Both the position numbers and the translations under genes were made by a program. 58,974 bases of DNA from a candidate division NC10 bacterium CSP1-5 (GTDB lineage: Bacteria; Methylomirabilota; Methylomirabilia; Methylomirabilales; CSP1-5): positions 1 to 58,974 of the forward strand of contig LDXR01000008.1 in the NCBI GenBank assembly GCA_001443495.1, given 5' to 3'. The notes beneath the pieces were generated by a model. The model had not been told where the DNA came from, did not search any database, and saw only the letters and a list, made by a program, of their open reading frames with translations. Every line of letters starts with the position of its first letter. Within the stretch, counting starts at the first letter, position 1. Shown here piece by piece: positions 1 to 7,594 of this stretch.

Positions 1-14
1 TCGCCCGCCACCGC

Positions 15-61
15 GGTCAAGCCACTTTTCTGGCCTATGTTGTTGAGAACGCAAGCACTGA
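15..61. repeat. Dispersed repeat, copy A
   Basis: A stretch of about 46 bases beginning GGTCAAG and containing ACTTTTCTGG recurs at 1785-1830 in the same orientation, with roughly three quarters identity by eye. Both copies lie in non-coding DNA of the left-end orphan-gene region. No function is visible. Confidence 0.5.
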
Positions 62-85
62 AAGACTGTGAGAAGACCGACCTGC

Positions 86-117
86 GATAAAATTCCAGTC
101 TGACCCCCCATTTTATC
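86..117 (-). terminator. Hairpin at the 3' end of the enoyl-CoA hydratase gene
   Basis: A perfect 8-base stem (GATAAAAT at 86-93 with ATTTTATC at 110-117) encloses a 16-base loop rich in C. The gene's stop codon lies in the stem. There is no long T run, so termination is possible but not certain. The ACCCC-ATTTT element resembles the sequences at 2251 and 3813, so it may instead be a dispersed palindrome. Confidence 0.35.
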
Positions 118-898
118 TTCCGCTAAAGGATGGACTGGTCTTCTCTAGAAAGGCCTTGGTTCCCGCGCGGAAATCGTCCGTGGAAGCCACTAAACCGAAG
201 TAATCTGCGCCGAGAAGCGCTGATTCTTCCAAGGTCAGATTCATGCCGCGATGAATGGCTTCCCAGGTCATTCTTACGGCAACGGGCGACTGCGACAGGA
301 TTTCAAGGGCAAGACTTTCTGTCTCAGAAAGCAAGTTCTCGGGCTCAACGACCCTGTGAACAAGCCCTATCTGTAGAGCTTCTTCTGCTGTGACCAGTCT
401 TCCCGTAAGAAGAAGTTCTGTAGCGCGTCCTTTTCCGATCAATCTGGGAAGTCTCGTTGTCCCTCCAAAACCGGCAATTGCCCCGATACGAACCTCAGGG
501 TGTCCCAACCTGGCATGCCGAACAACCACACGGAGCATACAAGCCTCCGCTAACTCCAGGCCACCCCCAAGGGCATACCCGTTCATGGCAGCCACGACGA
601 CTTTTCCCAGCGTTTCAATCTTGTTATTGACCGAAACAGCCATCCGAGCTAAATCCCGTACCTCGAGGGGTGAGGCCTGATTAAGGAACGTAATGTCGGC
701 CCCAGCCGAAAAGGCCTTCTCCCCTGTTCCGGTAATTATCACGGCTTTCACCGCATCATCTACCCTTACTTTGTCAAGGAGGGATGCTAGGTGTTGAAGT
801 AAATCCTTGTTCATGGCATTGAGGGCTCCCGGTCTATTAAAGATAATCCGGGCAATTCCCTTTTCTTCGTGATACAGCACTGGTTCCTTTTCTAACAT
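113..898 (-). CDS. Enoyl-CoA hydratase/isomerase family protein
   Basis: A crotonase-fold protein of about 261 residues, the usual length for the family. It would hydrate 2-enoyl-CoA or catalyse a related acyl-CoA reaction. Visible signatures are the substrate loop with AFSAGADI, the oxyanion-hole segment NGYALGGGLELAEAC and the motif IGAIAGFGGTTRLPRLIG, which carries a Glu earlier in HPEVRIGA. The ATG at 898 is chosen because GGGAGA sits 9 bases upstream; a TTG at 916 would swallow that ribosome-binding site. Upstream at 951 is an attC-like core site, so the gene may be cassette-borne. Exact substrate cannot be told. A 3-hydroxypropionyl- or short-chain hydratase are alternatives. Confidence 0.9.
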   Translation of the reverse strand: MLEKEPVLYHEEKGIARIIFNRPGALNAMNKDLLQHLASLLDKVRVDDAVKAVIITGTGEKAFSAGADITFLNQASPLEVRDLARMAVSVNNKIETLGKVVVAAMNGYALGGGLELAEACMLRVVVRHARLGHPEVRIGAIAGFGGTTRLPRLIGKGRATELLLTGRLVTAEEALQIGLVHRVVEPENLLSETESLALEILSQSPVAVRMTWEAIHRGMNLTLEESALLGADYFGLVASTDDFRAGTKAFLEKTSPSFSGR

Positions 899-950
899 GT
901 TTACTTCTCCCTTCAATGCAGGCCCCGTCCTCAGCTGGTACGGTTCTCGC

Positions 951-1022
951 GTCTAACTAGCATTATGCAGAACGGCCTAATACTTCAAACACTGCGGTTT
1001 CCTGCAGCCTATCTGGTTGACT
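951..1022 (-). other. Candidate integron attC site
   Basis: Read on the minus strand this ends in GTTAGAC, which fits the R' core GTTRRRY. A stem pairs TGCAG-AA-CGGC (near 965) with the complement of GCGGTTTCCTGCA (near 993), with unpaired single bases as expected of attC. The far core (AGTCAAC) is degenerate. The first 43 bases match those at 3388 at 32 positions. It separates the enoyl-CoA hydratase gene from the DUF4160/DUF2442 pair. Confidence is moderate because one core is imperfect. Confidence 0.45.
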
Positions 1023-1183
1023 TTGAATCACAATCGCATCGCATCCTTCTGAATCGAAGCGGGTTGGCTCGTCCGACGGAGGGTGTCGTCGCGCCGGTAG
1101 GCTGCTAAGTTCTCGCGGTCGATTTCCGGCGGGAGGTCGAGGGGTCAGGGGCCGGCGGGCCGGACTGCGGACCGCGCGGTCAC

Positions 1184-1504
1184 TCATGCACGCTTGCGCG
1201 AACGCACGGCGGCCCTCTTCCACCGCATATGCTTCTTGGGCTGCGCTTTGCTCACCAGCGGATATCGTTCAGGGTGGTGGATGGAGTCCACGGCCAGGTC
1301 GATGTCCAGGTCCGGCCAGTAAAGATGATGGGGATGCGGACGTGCGACGTTCGCCAAATCACGTATAGAGACATCGCGAAACCAGGGAAAGTCTTTGAAG
1401 GAGAGAAACACCTCTCGGTCGTCAATGAAGAGCCAGAAACCGTGAGCGGATACGTTGGTGACCTCAACGTCCGAAGTGTGCTTCCCACGCGGCACGGATT
1501 TCAC
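1184..1504 (-). CDS. DUF2442 domain protein
   Basis: A small protein whose residues from VEVTNVSAHGFWLFIDDRE to WPDLDIDLAVDSI match the DUF2442 family. These are often encoded directly after a DUF4160 gene and are regarded as possible toxin-antitoxin-like pairs, without firm function. The gene overlaps the end of the DUF4160 gene. GTG codons at 1504 or 1495 are the likeliest starts; an ATG-like start at 1552 would overlap more. The C-terminal tail is basic (Arg/Lys rich). It sits between two candidate attC sites, so the pair may travel as one cassette. Confidence 0.7.
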   Translation of the reverse strand: MKSVPRGKHTSDVEVTNVSAHGFWLFIDDREVFLSFKDFPWFRDVSIRDLANVARPHPHHLYWPDLDIDLAVDSIHHPERYPLVSKAQPKKHMRWKRAAVRSRKRA

Positions 1505-1703
1505 CCTCGTGCTCCCGAATGAGTCGAAGGGCAGTCGCAACGCCCCGCGCACTCAACCCGTAGTTTTGAGCCAATTTGATTTCCGGTTCGATCCAGAACT
1601 TGGCCTCCCCCGTGGCATGCTGGACATGAATGTGAATCCGCCGCTCCTCCCGAGAAAAGAAGTAGAACCGATAGCCTCGGCTTCGGAAAACGGTGGGAGT
1701 CAT
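1464..1703 (-). CDS. DUF4160 domain protein
   Basis: A 79-residue protein with the DUF4160 hallmarks: GYRFYFFSREERRIHIHVQHATGEAKFWIEP near the N-terminus and a helical end with IREHEGEIRAAWEAHFGR. DUF4160 and DUF2442 are typically adjacent, as here, where the downstream gene overlaps the last codons. The pair is commonly proposed as a toxin-antitoxin-type module, but the reaction is unknown. Upstream, GTTATGC at 1717-1711 on the minus strand is one base away from an integron core and is followed to the right by CCCGGC/GCCGGG arms, a weak attC candidate. Confidence 0.75.
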   Translation of the reverse strand: MTPTVFRSRGYRFYFFSREERRIHIHVQHATGEAKFWIEPEIKLAQNYGLSARGVATALRLIREHEGEIRAAWEAHFGR

Positions 1704-1784
1704 GGAGCGAGCATAACACAGTCCCGGCTAAGGCTACTTGATTCCCCCGAATCGTTGCCTTATTCTCGCCTCGCCGGGCTCCGG

Positions 1785-1830
1785 GGTCAAGGGACTTTTC
1801 TGGTCTGGCTTTTCAGAATGTGAGTGCTGA
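1785..1830. repeat. Dispersed repeat, copy B
   Basis: Second copy of the element at 15-61. It lies in the non-coding gap 1704-1878, which otherwise holds the weak attC-like arms described with the DUF4160 gene and nothing else I can name. Confidence 0.5.
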
Positions 1831-1878
1831 CGTACGGGAATTAAGAAGTAGATCTGTCTCCAATTTTTCTCCACCATG

Positions 1879-2181
1879 CTAGGCAGACCCCTCTGCCACC
1901 CCGAGGCGAACGTCGAGGGCGCAAAGCTTTTGGGCGACCGGGATCAGAGCCTCCGGCGCGGTCGGGAGCCCCAACCACTCTTGCTCGATCCGGGCGAGGT
2001 GCTCCGCGACTTGCGAGGGTCCGGCCCCTGATACCAGGAGTCGGTAAACGTCCCCCACGTATGAGTCGTACTCATCCCGTGCCTCGGGCACGCCCCCCAC
2101 ACCGACCGGGTCCCAATCGTGAACCAGGACGTCGCGTATCGTTTCTTGAATCTCGCGTGCCCGCTGTTCCTTAGAGGCCAT
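1879..2181 (-). CDS. Hypothetical protein (100 aa), cassette-type gene
   Basis: I do not recognise a named family. The protein is soluble and acidic, with IRDVLVHDWDPVGVGGVPEARDEYDSYVGDVYRLL, a pattern I recall from small bacterial orphans and integron cassettes. The ATG at 2181 is chosen over 2208 because the upstream ATG would run through the attC core GTTAGGC (2199-2193). The gene begins 11 bases after that core, the spacing typical of an integron cassette. Confidence 0.65.
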   Translation of the reverse strand: MASKEQRAREIQETIRDVLVHDWDPVGVGGVPEARDEYDSYVGDVYRLLVSGAGPSQVAEHLARIEQEWLGLPTAPEALIPVAQKLCALDVRLGVAEGSA

Positions 2182-2192
2182 TGTTTGGTTGT

Positions 2193-2249
2193 GCCTAACG
2201 TCCAGCATCAGCTGCGGCGTGAAGCGCCGTCAGCCGCATGCTGTTGTAG
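2193..2249 (-). other. Integron attC site (57 bases)
   Basis: On the minus strand the element runs from CTACAAC (degenerate R'', 2249-2243) to GTTAGGC (perfect R' core, 2199-2193). Between them AGCATGCGGCTGACGGCG pairs with CGCCGCAGCTGATGCT around the loop CTTCA. Unpaired single bases in one arm (the GCTGAC against GCAGC pattern) are the classic attC design. Length is at the known minimum for attC sites. The gene to the left starts immediately after the core; the gene to the right ends just before R''. Confidence 0.7.
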
Positions 2250-2267
2250 TGAAAATGGGGTCGGTGC

Positions 2268-3380
2268 CTACTGAACGCAACCGCGGCGAGCGCTCTTGGC
2301 ATAGCTCAACAGCTCCGGGCGAAGCTTTGGATGCGCAGCGAGAAATGCATCGACGGCTGTTACGACACGCTGTGGATAATGGTGCTGCCAATGGCCCAAC
2401 CCATGCAGCGCGCTCTCCTGGCATGGGATGGACTCCAAACTGAGTACCCGCTCCATTACCCGAAGGCATTCTTCATCGATCTCCTGCCGTGCCGGCGCAT
2501 TTGGCTGAGCGAAGATGGGCATGATGTCCCACCACATGTAACAGGAGACGTTGAGCGGATTCCCGCCCGGCTCGTCGAGGTGCGAGAGGTGCGGAGAGCA
2601 CTTAACGGCATAGAGCTTCTTGAACAGGTTCACAAAAGAGCGAATACACCGCAGCCTCGCCTCAAGCGGAACCCGCTCATCTAAAAGAGCGAACATGTAG
2701 TCGCTCGCGCCGTTGCTGACGAGATACCAAAAGCCCTGATTCAGCTGCTCATCCGAATACGAGCCGACATGGGACAGGGGATCTTCGAATAGCTGCGTGA
2801 GATAAGCCACTATGACGGCCGGTGGGCCCTGCCAATACTCAGCATCAGTGTCGAAGTACCACTGCGGCCCACCAACCTCATGGTCGAACACGTGAACGAC
2901 CCATTCATCAAAGGAGAGATTGGTCAGGGCGCTCCCCATGTCTTGGGCTGCGACGTCTCGCCGTGTCGTAACGCGCCTAGCTACCAACTGTGCACAAACG
3001 CCCAGCGCGATGCCCCCGAGAACGACGGGAGGCCACACCCATACGGCCGGTACGATCAGTAAGCCCCAGAACGCCGTTCCGTCTCGGGAGATCAATCCGT
3101 ACTGCCCAAAAAGGTAGACCGCCGAAAAAGCGACATATAGGGTAGCGCCCGATGCCAGACCGACTACTGCACCTCGTCCTGCGCCTCTGATGTACGGAGG
3201 CATTCGAGCAACTAACAGAACCGCCGCGATTGCCACAACCGGCGGAAGGAGCGGCAATACGTAAGTCAACTCCAGACCTTGCCGTCGAATGTACCCGAGA
3301 GCGATGCCGGCAGTTGGCACAAGGACGATGCCACTGGCGACGATGGCCAGAGTGCCTGCAGTTCGTGAAGCCAGGCTCAT
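2268..3380 (-). CDS. Hypothetical membrane protein with soluble C-terminal domain (370 aa)
   Basis: Residues 1-135 form about four hydrophobic segments. The rest is soluble, with HVFDHEVGGPQWYFD, YSDEQLNQGFWYLVSNGASDYM, SPHLSHLDEP and QESALHGLGHW. I recall this soluble module from unnamed bacterial proteins but cannot assign a function; the many His and Asp residues do not form a motif I know. Its ATG lies 7 bases after GTTAGGC (3394-3388) and its stop lies just before the attC at 2249, so the gene fills one complete cassette-like interval. Confidence 0.7.
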   Translation of the reverse strand: MSLASRTAGTLAIVASGIVLVPTAGIALGYIRRQGLELTYVLPLLPPVVAIAAVLLVARMPPYIRGAGRGAVVGLASGATLYVAFSAVYLFGQYGLISRDGTAFWGLLIVPAVWVWPPVVLGGIALGVCAQLVARRVTTRRDVAAQDMGSALTNLSFDEWVVHVFDHEVGGPQWYFDTDAEYWQGPPAVIVAYLTQLFEDPLSHVGSYSDEQLNQGFWYLVSNGASDYMFALLDERVPLEARLRCIRSFVNLFKKLYAVKCSPHLSHLDEPGGNPLNVSCYMWWDIMPIFAQPNAPARQEIDEECLRVMERVLSLESIPCQESALHGLGHWQHHYPQRVVTAVDAFLAAHPKLRPELLSYAKSARRGCVQ

Positions 3381-3387
3381 CGGGTAT

Positions 3388-3473
3388 GCCTAACTAGAAT
3401 TAGACAGAGCTGACTAATGCCCCAAACACCGTCCTCATTTTTTTCAATGCTCAAGCGAGTACAAGCGTTAATG
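3388..3473 (-). other. Possible attC site (weak distal core)
   Basis: On the minus strand GTTAGGC at 3394-3388 is a perfect R' core directly before the 370-residue gene. The adjacent 43 bases resemble the site at 951. The opposite core (CATTAAC near 3473) fits poorly and arm pairing is weak, so the site may be decayed or only half preserved. Confidence 0.35.
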
Positions 3474-3776
3474 CATTCTCAATTGCGAAAGGATGAAAAC
3501 ATCTATTGCGAGTGCCTCCAGAAAGAGAAGTATGGCGAAGCCAGGCATCAAAAAAGATCGCGGCTCGATTCCCCGCTTGACGTGAATACCGTATCTCACT
3601 ATTTCGACGACGAGCAGAATTGCCGTTGCCACGGGGGTCACGAGGAACAGGAGTATGAGAACCCCCAATGCTGAATCGGTGCGATTCCATCCACCAAGCA
3701 GATCTAGTCTGGCCCCCACATCCAGGAAGAAGAGTATTTGGGGTAAGAGAGCGACGATGATTCGAAAGACACGCAT
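3468..3776 (-). CDS. Hypothetical small membrane protein (102 aa)
   Basis: Three hydrophobic segments are visible: IIVALLPQILFFLDVG, LGVLILLFLVTPVATAILLVV and LMPGFAILLFLEALAIDVFIL. No family recognised. The start is preceded on the minus strand by GTTGAGC (3790-3784), which also fits the integron core pattern GTTRRRY. Gene content and orientation match the other cassette-like genes at this end. Confidence 0.55.
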   Translation of the reverse strand: MRVFRIIVALLPQILFFLDVGARLDLLGGWNRTDSALGVLILLFLVTPVATAILLVVEIVRYGIHVKRGIEPRSFLMPGFAILLFLEALAIDVFILSQLRMH

Positions 3777-3812
3777 TGGACACGCTCAACTGAGATAGCG
3801 GGACGTCACGTT

Positions 3813-3838
3813 CGAAAATGGGGTCTGCCCCTATTTCG
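3813..3838. repeat. AAAATGGGGTC-type palindrome
   Basis: CGAAAATGGGG (3813-3823) pairs with CCCCTATTTCG (3828-3838) around TCTG, with two mismatches. The core GAAAATGGGGTC recurs at 2251-2262, and a related inverted form lies at 86-117. It resembles REP-like palindromes associated with TnpA-REP transposases, though no such transposase is present here. Confidence 0.4.
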
Positions 3839-3874
3839 GACCTGCACCTTTTAGGCCGAGGTTTGCCAACCTCA

Positions 3875-4450
3875 TTACCGTTTCTTGAACGTGAGTACCG
3901 CCGTTTCTGCCAACTCAAGTGCCCCTCGGTGAGAGGGCTCTACGTCCTGGCTGGAAAGCTGAATGACCTTATCGCCGTCCATCGCTACGTAGTTGAAACC
4001 GTGCATCGGCCGTCCCGTTTCGATATCTGTCCCGTGCCAGTAGGCCCGAACGAACTGTACACCATGAATCGTTCCTTCCTCCGCATTGCTTTGTCTCCAG
4101 TGCTTTCGCCGCCTCTCGATGCCCGCTAGAAATTTCGCAAGCACTTGAGTAAGGGTATATGGGTTCGTTTCTCCCGGCGCTGGGGCCCCCATTGTGAGCA
4201 TCACGTACGGTCGTGTTCCGTCGCTCCGTGGCGATCCAACCCACGCGTGAGCCATAGACCCACCGGGGCCCGATTGAGTTCGCAGCACGTAACCCTCGGG
4301 TACCCGCAACTGGTATGCCCCTACCTCCGCCTTGGTTGAGAGCTTGTGCAGATGCGGCGCGGTCGGCAGCCAGGGGCGCCCCTCTTCGCTATTCGAAGGA
4401 GCGGCGCTGAGAATCAGCAGAACGGCACATATCAGAATTTTGCGACACAC
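3875..4450 (-). CDS. Hypothetical secreted protein (191 aa)
   Basis: The N-terminus VCRKILICAVLLILSAAP is a signal peptide. The mature part has LRVPEGYVLRTQSGPGGSMAHAW, DGTRPYVMLTMG, GTIHGVQFVRAYWHGT and MHGFNYVAMDGDKVIQLSS, resembling unnamed planctomycete-type exported domains; function unknown. The GTG at 4450 is chosen because AAGGGGG lies 8 bases upstream and the signal peptide starts there. A longer frame to 4567 would read through a duplicated fragment of the DUF2207 gene. Confidence 0.6.
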   Translation of the reverse strand: MCRKILICAVLLILSAAPSNSEEGRPWLPTAPHLHKLSTKAEVGAYQLRVPEGYVLRTQSGPGGSMAHAWVGSPRSDGTRPYVMLTMGAPAPGETNPYTLTQVLAKFLAGIERRRKHWRQSNAEEGTIHGVQFVRAYWHGTDIETGRPMHGFNYVAMDGDKVIQLSSQDVEPSHRGALELAETAVLTFKKR

Positions 4451-4486
4451 TCTTGACCCCCTTGTTAGCGATGATCGCAACGCGCT

Positions 4487-4525
4487 GGAGCTGCGGGGCG
4501 CCGAGGTCATCGCCGAGGCAGCCTG
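4487..4525 (-). repeat. Duplicated 3' fragment of the DUF2207 gene
   Basis: These 39 bases match 5189-5227, inside the 3' end of the DUF2207 gene, at 35 positions and in the same orientation. Read in frame they give QAASAMTSAPRSSS against QAASAMASAPRSSG in the intact gene. It is a partial duplication and brackets the 4572-4946 gene between direct repeats. Confidence 0.65.
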
Positions 4526-4571
4526 ACCTGGACCGTGATCGGCTCTTCCGTATCTAGAATGGCTCATGAGG

Positions 4572-4946
4572 TCAAGACTGCTTTTGGGTCAGGCGATAGT
4601 TCTCGTCGCAGACGACCTCTTCGACTCGGCCCGTCTTTCCGTCAATCACGAGTTGAGGCGGTGTTGCTGCGTCTTCTCGTGAAGGGAATATCAATTTTTC
4701 CTTCTCTCTGCGATTTTTCTTATAAGAGATTCTTCCCACAGGTTCCGGCATGATCTTGAGAACCTCGACTCTTGTCATGCCGAGTCGGATCTGTCTGCAG
4801 TTGGCGACAGGTTCGGCTTTCCTATATGTGGTCGTTCCCCAATTCACGGTGATGACCAGAGCCATGATGGCTGCCCCTACGAGGGGGACTACCCAGATAA
4901 GGGTCGAACGTTTTAGCTTTGACCTCAGGCCTCCGTACCAATTCAT
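4572..4946 (-). CDS. Hypothetical single-pass protein, BamE/SmpA-like pattern (124 aa)
   Basis: One membrane segment near the N-terminus (LIWVVPLVGAAIMALVITV) precedes a small exported domain with CRQIRLGMTRVEVLKIMPEPVG. The LGMTxxEVxxIMGxP pattern is seen in SmpA/OmlA-type folds, so a periplasmic anchored module is likely. AGGAG lies 6 bases before the ATG. The gene sits between two direct repeats derived from the DUF2207 3' end and may have been inserted there. Confidence 0.55.
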   Translation of the reverse strand: MNWYGGLRSKLKRSTLIWVVPLVGAAIMALVITVNWGTTTYRKAEPVANCRQIRLGMTRVEVLKIMPEPVGRISYKKNRREKEKLIFPSREDAATPPQLVIDGKTGRVEEVVCDENYRLTQKQS

Positions 4947-5034
4947 GAGCGACTCCTGTTACGGCGCGTCGGATCGAGTGACTAATGCAAACGCATTCCA
5001 TCTTGTGACAATCAATCAATAGAACAATAGACCG

Positions 5035-5119
5035 CAATGGAACATTTCGCTTCCGCAATCACTCTATTGCTCCACTGTTCCATTGCTCTAAAGTAAACGC
5101 ACTTTGTGCATTTACTTTA
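5035..5119. terminator. Two inverted repeats downstream of DUF2207 gene
   Basis: A perfect pair CAATGGAACA (5035-5044) and TGTTCCATTG (5076-5085) is followed by a 14-base arm pair, TAAAGTAAACGCAC (5089-5102) and GTGCATTTACTTTA (5106-5119), with one mismatch and a TTT loop. The second hairpin contains the DUF2207 stop codon, so it is well placed to end that transcript. The stretch 4947-5088 is AT-rich relative to its neighbours and has no gene. Confidence 0.5.
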
Positions 5120-6835
5120 AAAGCCGCCACCGCCACCCCCGCCCCTGCCGCCGCCCGAAGAACCCCCACCGCCAAAGCCGGATCCGCCGGAGCTACGCGG
5201 CGCCGAGGCCATCGCCGAGGCGGCCTGGGTCGACATGCGGCCGAGGTCGCTCACGAAGGTGCGGGGATGGAAGCTCGCGCCATCCATCCCCCGGTACCAT
5301 TCGGGCCTCTGCCGATAGATGTCTTCGAAGGCGCGGACCCAGTTGTTCTCGACGCCTAATGCCATGGCGTAGGGGAGGTATTTTTCGAACATCTCCGGCG
5401 TCTTAACGGTCCGGTCGAGCCGGTCGGCCTCGACCCGGCTGAGGAACTCTTCAAAGCCCAGCACCCCTTCGAGGGCCCGGGCGCCCAGGATCGTGCGGGC
5501 TGGCATGAACCAGCCAAAGCCGACGATGATCAGGCCAGTCAGAATCGCGGCCGCAAAGAAGCCGCCTGGGGCGAGGCCGAACATGCCACTGATCATGCCG
5601 CCGGCCCAGAAGGTGGTGAAGCCCACGATGATCCCGGCGACGACATAGACCCGCTTGACCTTGTCGGGCCGCTGGGTGTAGTAGCGGCGGGCGAGCAGGC
5701 GCTCGAAGATCCGATCGTGGATGTCGGGGAGGTCTTTGTAGAATCGGTTCTCGAGGTCGGAAAGTTCGACCGAGGTGCGGCTCCCCCGCGCGAAGAGCGC
5801 ATTGAGCAGCTTCGCCTCGTGGGGCTTCAATTCCCCCCACTCGGCGAGCTCCTTCCGCAGGGTGAAGACGTATTCTTTGCCCGACCACAGCCCCAGCAGC
5901 CGCGCCTCCTCTTTCTCTTCGATCAGGAGGTAGCCGCGGACGGCGAGGTCGACCAGCGTGGCGGTGATGTCGCGCATATCGGGAGAGTTGTCCATCAGCG
6001 TCCCCAGCTCGGCCGGGGTCAAGTCCTCGGGCGGCTCGTATCGGGGGACGATGGGGCGCCGGCGCGGATCCCGCCCGCGAGTATGCCAGAGCGAGAACAT
6101 CAGGCCGAATGCGCCGAGCGGGATGAGGAACACCCAATTGCTCTGCAGGAAGAGGGCCGCCTTGGCCGCGGGACCGGGCTCTTTCACCAGTCCTTTGTCC
6201 CACCCCACGACGACGGTCATCCCCTCGCGGAAAGCGAGCGACCGGCGCATCCGGACCCGGACCTCACTATGGGCGATCTCCACATCCGCCCGTTGCTCGC
6301 GGGACCCGTAGGCGCCGGTGAAGGCGAGGGCGCGGACCCCGCTGGCTCCGGGCGGAAGCAGGATGCGGGCGGCAGCGCTCTGAATGGGGACCTCCCACTC
6401 GTCGCCGGTGATGTTCCAGTACAGCTCGTCGTGCGCCTCGAAGAACTTCAGGGCATTGGAGACCCGGTAGCGGAAAACGACGGTGCGGGTCGCGTCGCGG
6501 GCATCCGGCACCCAGATCTTGAACTTCCGGTAATGGCGCTCGCGACTCTGCTCGACCTTCAGCGCGTTCCCCCGCTCGTCGGTGATGCTCTCGACGTCCA
6601 GGTGAAGGGTGTAGTTGAAGCCCTGGGGCGTCCGGTACTCGACCGGGATCGTCCGGAAGATACCGTTCCACTCGCCGGTGAAGCGCGGGCGGATGGTTTC
6701 CGTGACGTAGGTGATCCCCTCCGGGGAGACAACCACGTCGGCATCGAAGCGCTCGATGACCAGGGAACGCGCCGCGACGGCGGTGGGGAGGGTCGCCGCG
6801 AGGAGCAGCGACAGAAGGAATGCGCGCCAGACCAT
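5117..6835 (-). CDS. DUF2207 family membrane protein (572 aa)
   Basis: Signal peptide (residues 1-21), then the DUF2207 exported beta-rich domain (RSLVIERFDADVVVSPEGITYVTETI to about residue 200), a membrane segment near WVFLIPLGAFGLMFSLW, a cytoplasmic part with RRPIVPRYEPPEDLTPAELG, further membrane segments (FWAGGMISGMFGLAPGGFF and the next) and a Gly-rich C-terminal tail. This order is typical. The ATG at 6835 has GGAAGGAG just upstream; the frame extends further but is then the shadow of lemA. It follows lemA by 20 bases, a usual LemA-DUF2207 pair of unknown role, probably at the envelope. Confidence 0.85.
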   Translation of the reverse strand: MVWRAFLLSLLLAATLPTAVAARSLVIERFDADVVVSPEGITYVTETIRPRFTGEWNGIFRTIPVEYRTPQGFNYTLHLDVESITDERGNALKVEQSRERHYRKFKIWVPDARDATRTVVFRYRVSNALKFFEAHDELYWNITGDEWEVPIQSAAARILLPPGASGVRALAFTGAYGSREQRADVEIAHSEVRVRMRRSLAFREGMTVVVGWDKGLVKEPGPAAKAALFLQSNWVFLIPLGAFGLMFSLWHTRGRDPRRRPIVPRYEPPEDLTPAELGTLMDNSPDMRDITATLVDLAVRGYLLIEEKEEARLLGLWSGKEYVFTLRKELAEWGELKPHEAKLLNALFARGSRTSVELSDLENRFYKDLPDIHDRIFERLLARRYYTQRPDKVKRVYVVAGIIVGFTTFWAGGMISGMFGLAPGGFFAAAILTGLIIVGFGWFMPARTILGARALEGVLGFEEFLSRVEADRLDRTVKTPEMFEKYLPYAMALGVENNWVRAFEDIYRQRPEWYRGMDGASFHPRTFVSDLGRMSTQAASAMASAPRSSGGSGFGGGGSSGGGRGGGGGGGF

Positions 6836-6855
6836 GGCCTTCTCCTTCCGCCGTG

Positions 6856-7416
6856 CTACCGAGCGCCGGTCTCGAAGCTGACCCTCGGGACCTCCCGCTC
6901 GGCCGCGGCCGTGAGTTCGAAGAACTCGCGGGCCCGGAACGCGAAGAAATCGGCGATGAGGTTCGAGGGGAACTGCGCGATGCGGGTGTTCAGGTCGCGC
7001 ACGACGGCGTTGTAGTACCGGCGGGCATTCTGGACGGCGTCTTCGATCTGGTTGAGCGATCCCTGTAGCTGGGTGAAACTCTCCACGGCGCGGAGCTGCG
7101 GGTAGGCCTCGGCGAGCGCAAAGAGGGACTTCAGCGCCTGCGTCAGCATCCCCTCCGCCTCCCCCTTGGCGGCGGGGCCCTGGGCAGACATGGCCCGATT
7201 GCGGGCGTTCACCAGGTCTTCCAATGTCTTGCGTTCGTGGCTCGCATACCCTTTGACGGTCTCGATCAGGTTCGGGATCAGATCGTAGCGCCGCTTGAGC
7301 TGGACGTCGATGTCGGCCCAGGCGTTGTCGCACTGGACGCGGAGGCGGATCAGGCTGTTGTAGATGGCTATGACGGCGACGATTACCGCGGCGAGAACAA
7401 GTAAGATGATCCACAT
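6856..7416 (-). CDS. lemA: LemA family protein
   Basis: 186 residues: one N-terminal membrane segment (MWIILLVLAAVIVAVIAIYN), then the LemA helical domain with VQCDNAWADIDVQLKRRYDLIPNLIETVKGYASHE and FPSNLIADFFAFRAREFFE. The family has few firm functions; it is anchored in the inner membrane with a coiled exterior. AGAGAGG lies about 9 bases before the ATG at 7416, preferred over the GTG at 7425. First gene of a two-gene unit with the DUF2207 protein. Confidence 0.9.
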   Translation of the reverse strand: MWIILLVLAAVIVAVIAIYNSLIRLRVQCDNAWADIDVQLKRRYDLIPNLIETVKGYASHERKTLEDLVNARNRAMSAQGPAAKGEAEGMLTQALKSLFALAEAYPQLRAVESFTQLQGSLNQIEDAVQNARRYYNAVVRDLNTRIAQFPSNLIADFFAFRAREFFELTAAAEREVPRVSFETGAR

Positions 7417-7594
7417 AAGCGTCACCTCTCTCTGGCGTTTGGTCTGCTTCCCAGCCCGGGTTTGCGGTCACTATACGTTCCCGCGCCGCTCTTGTAAAGA
7501 CAGCGTCGCAGAGGAACGGCCCCGAGGCGCGCCGCGGTTTGGGTTTTGCAATTTGCGGACCACTGGCCGCTCTACCGAGGATAGGCCTGAGGGG

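Noticed and set aside
4947-5010. Further attC site upstream of the 4946 gene, because TGACTAATGC is shared with the site at 3388
   Set aside because: The core position reads CTGTTAC, which does not fit RYYYAAC, and no arms pair.
5717-7015. Long plus-strand open frame (432 codons) opposite the DUF2207 gene
   Set aside because: It is the antisense shadow of a well-supported gene in GC-rich DNA; no domain or ribosome-binding site.
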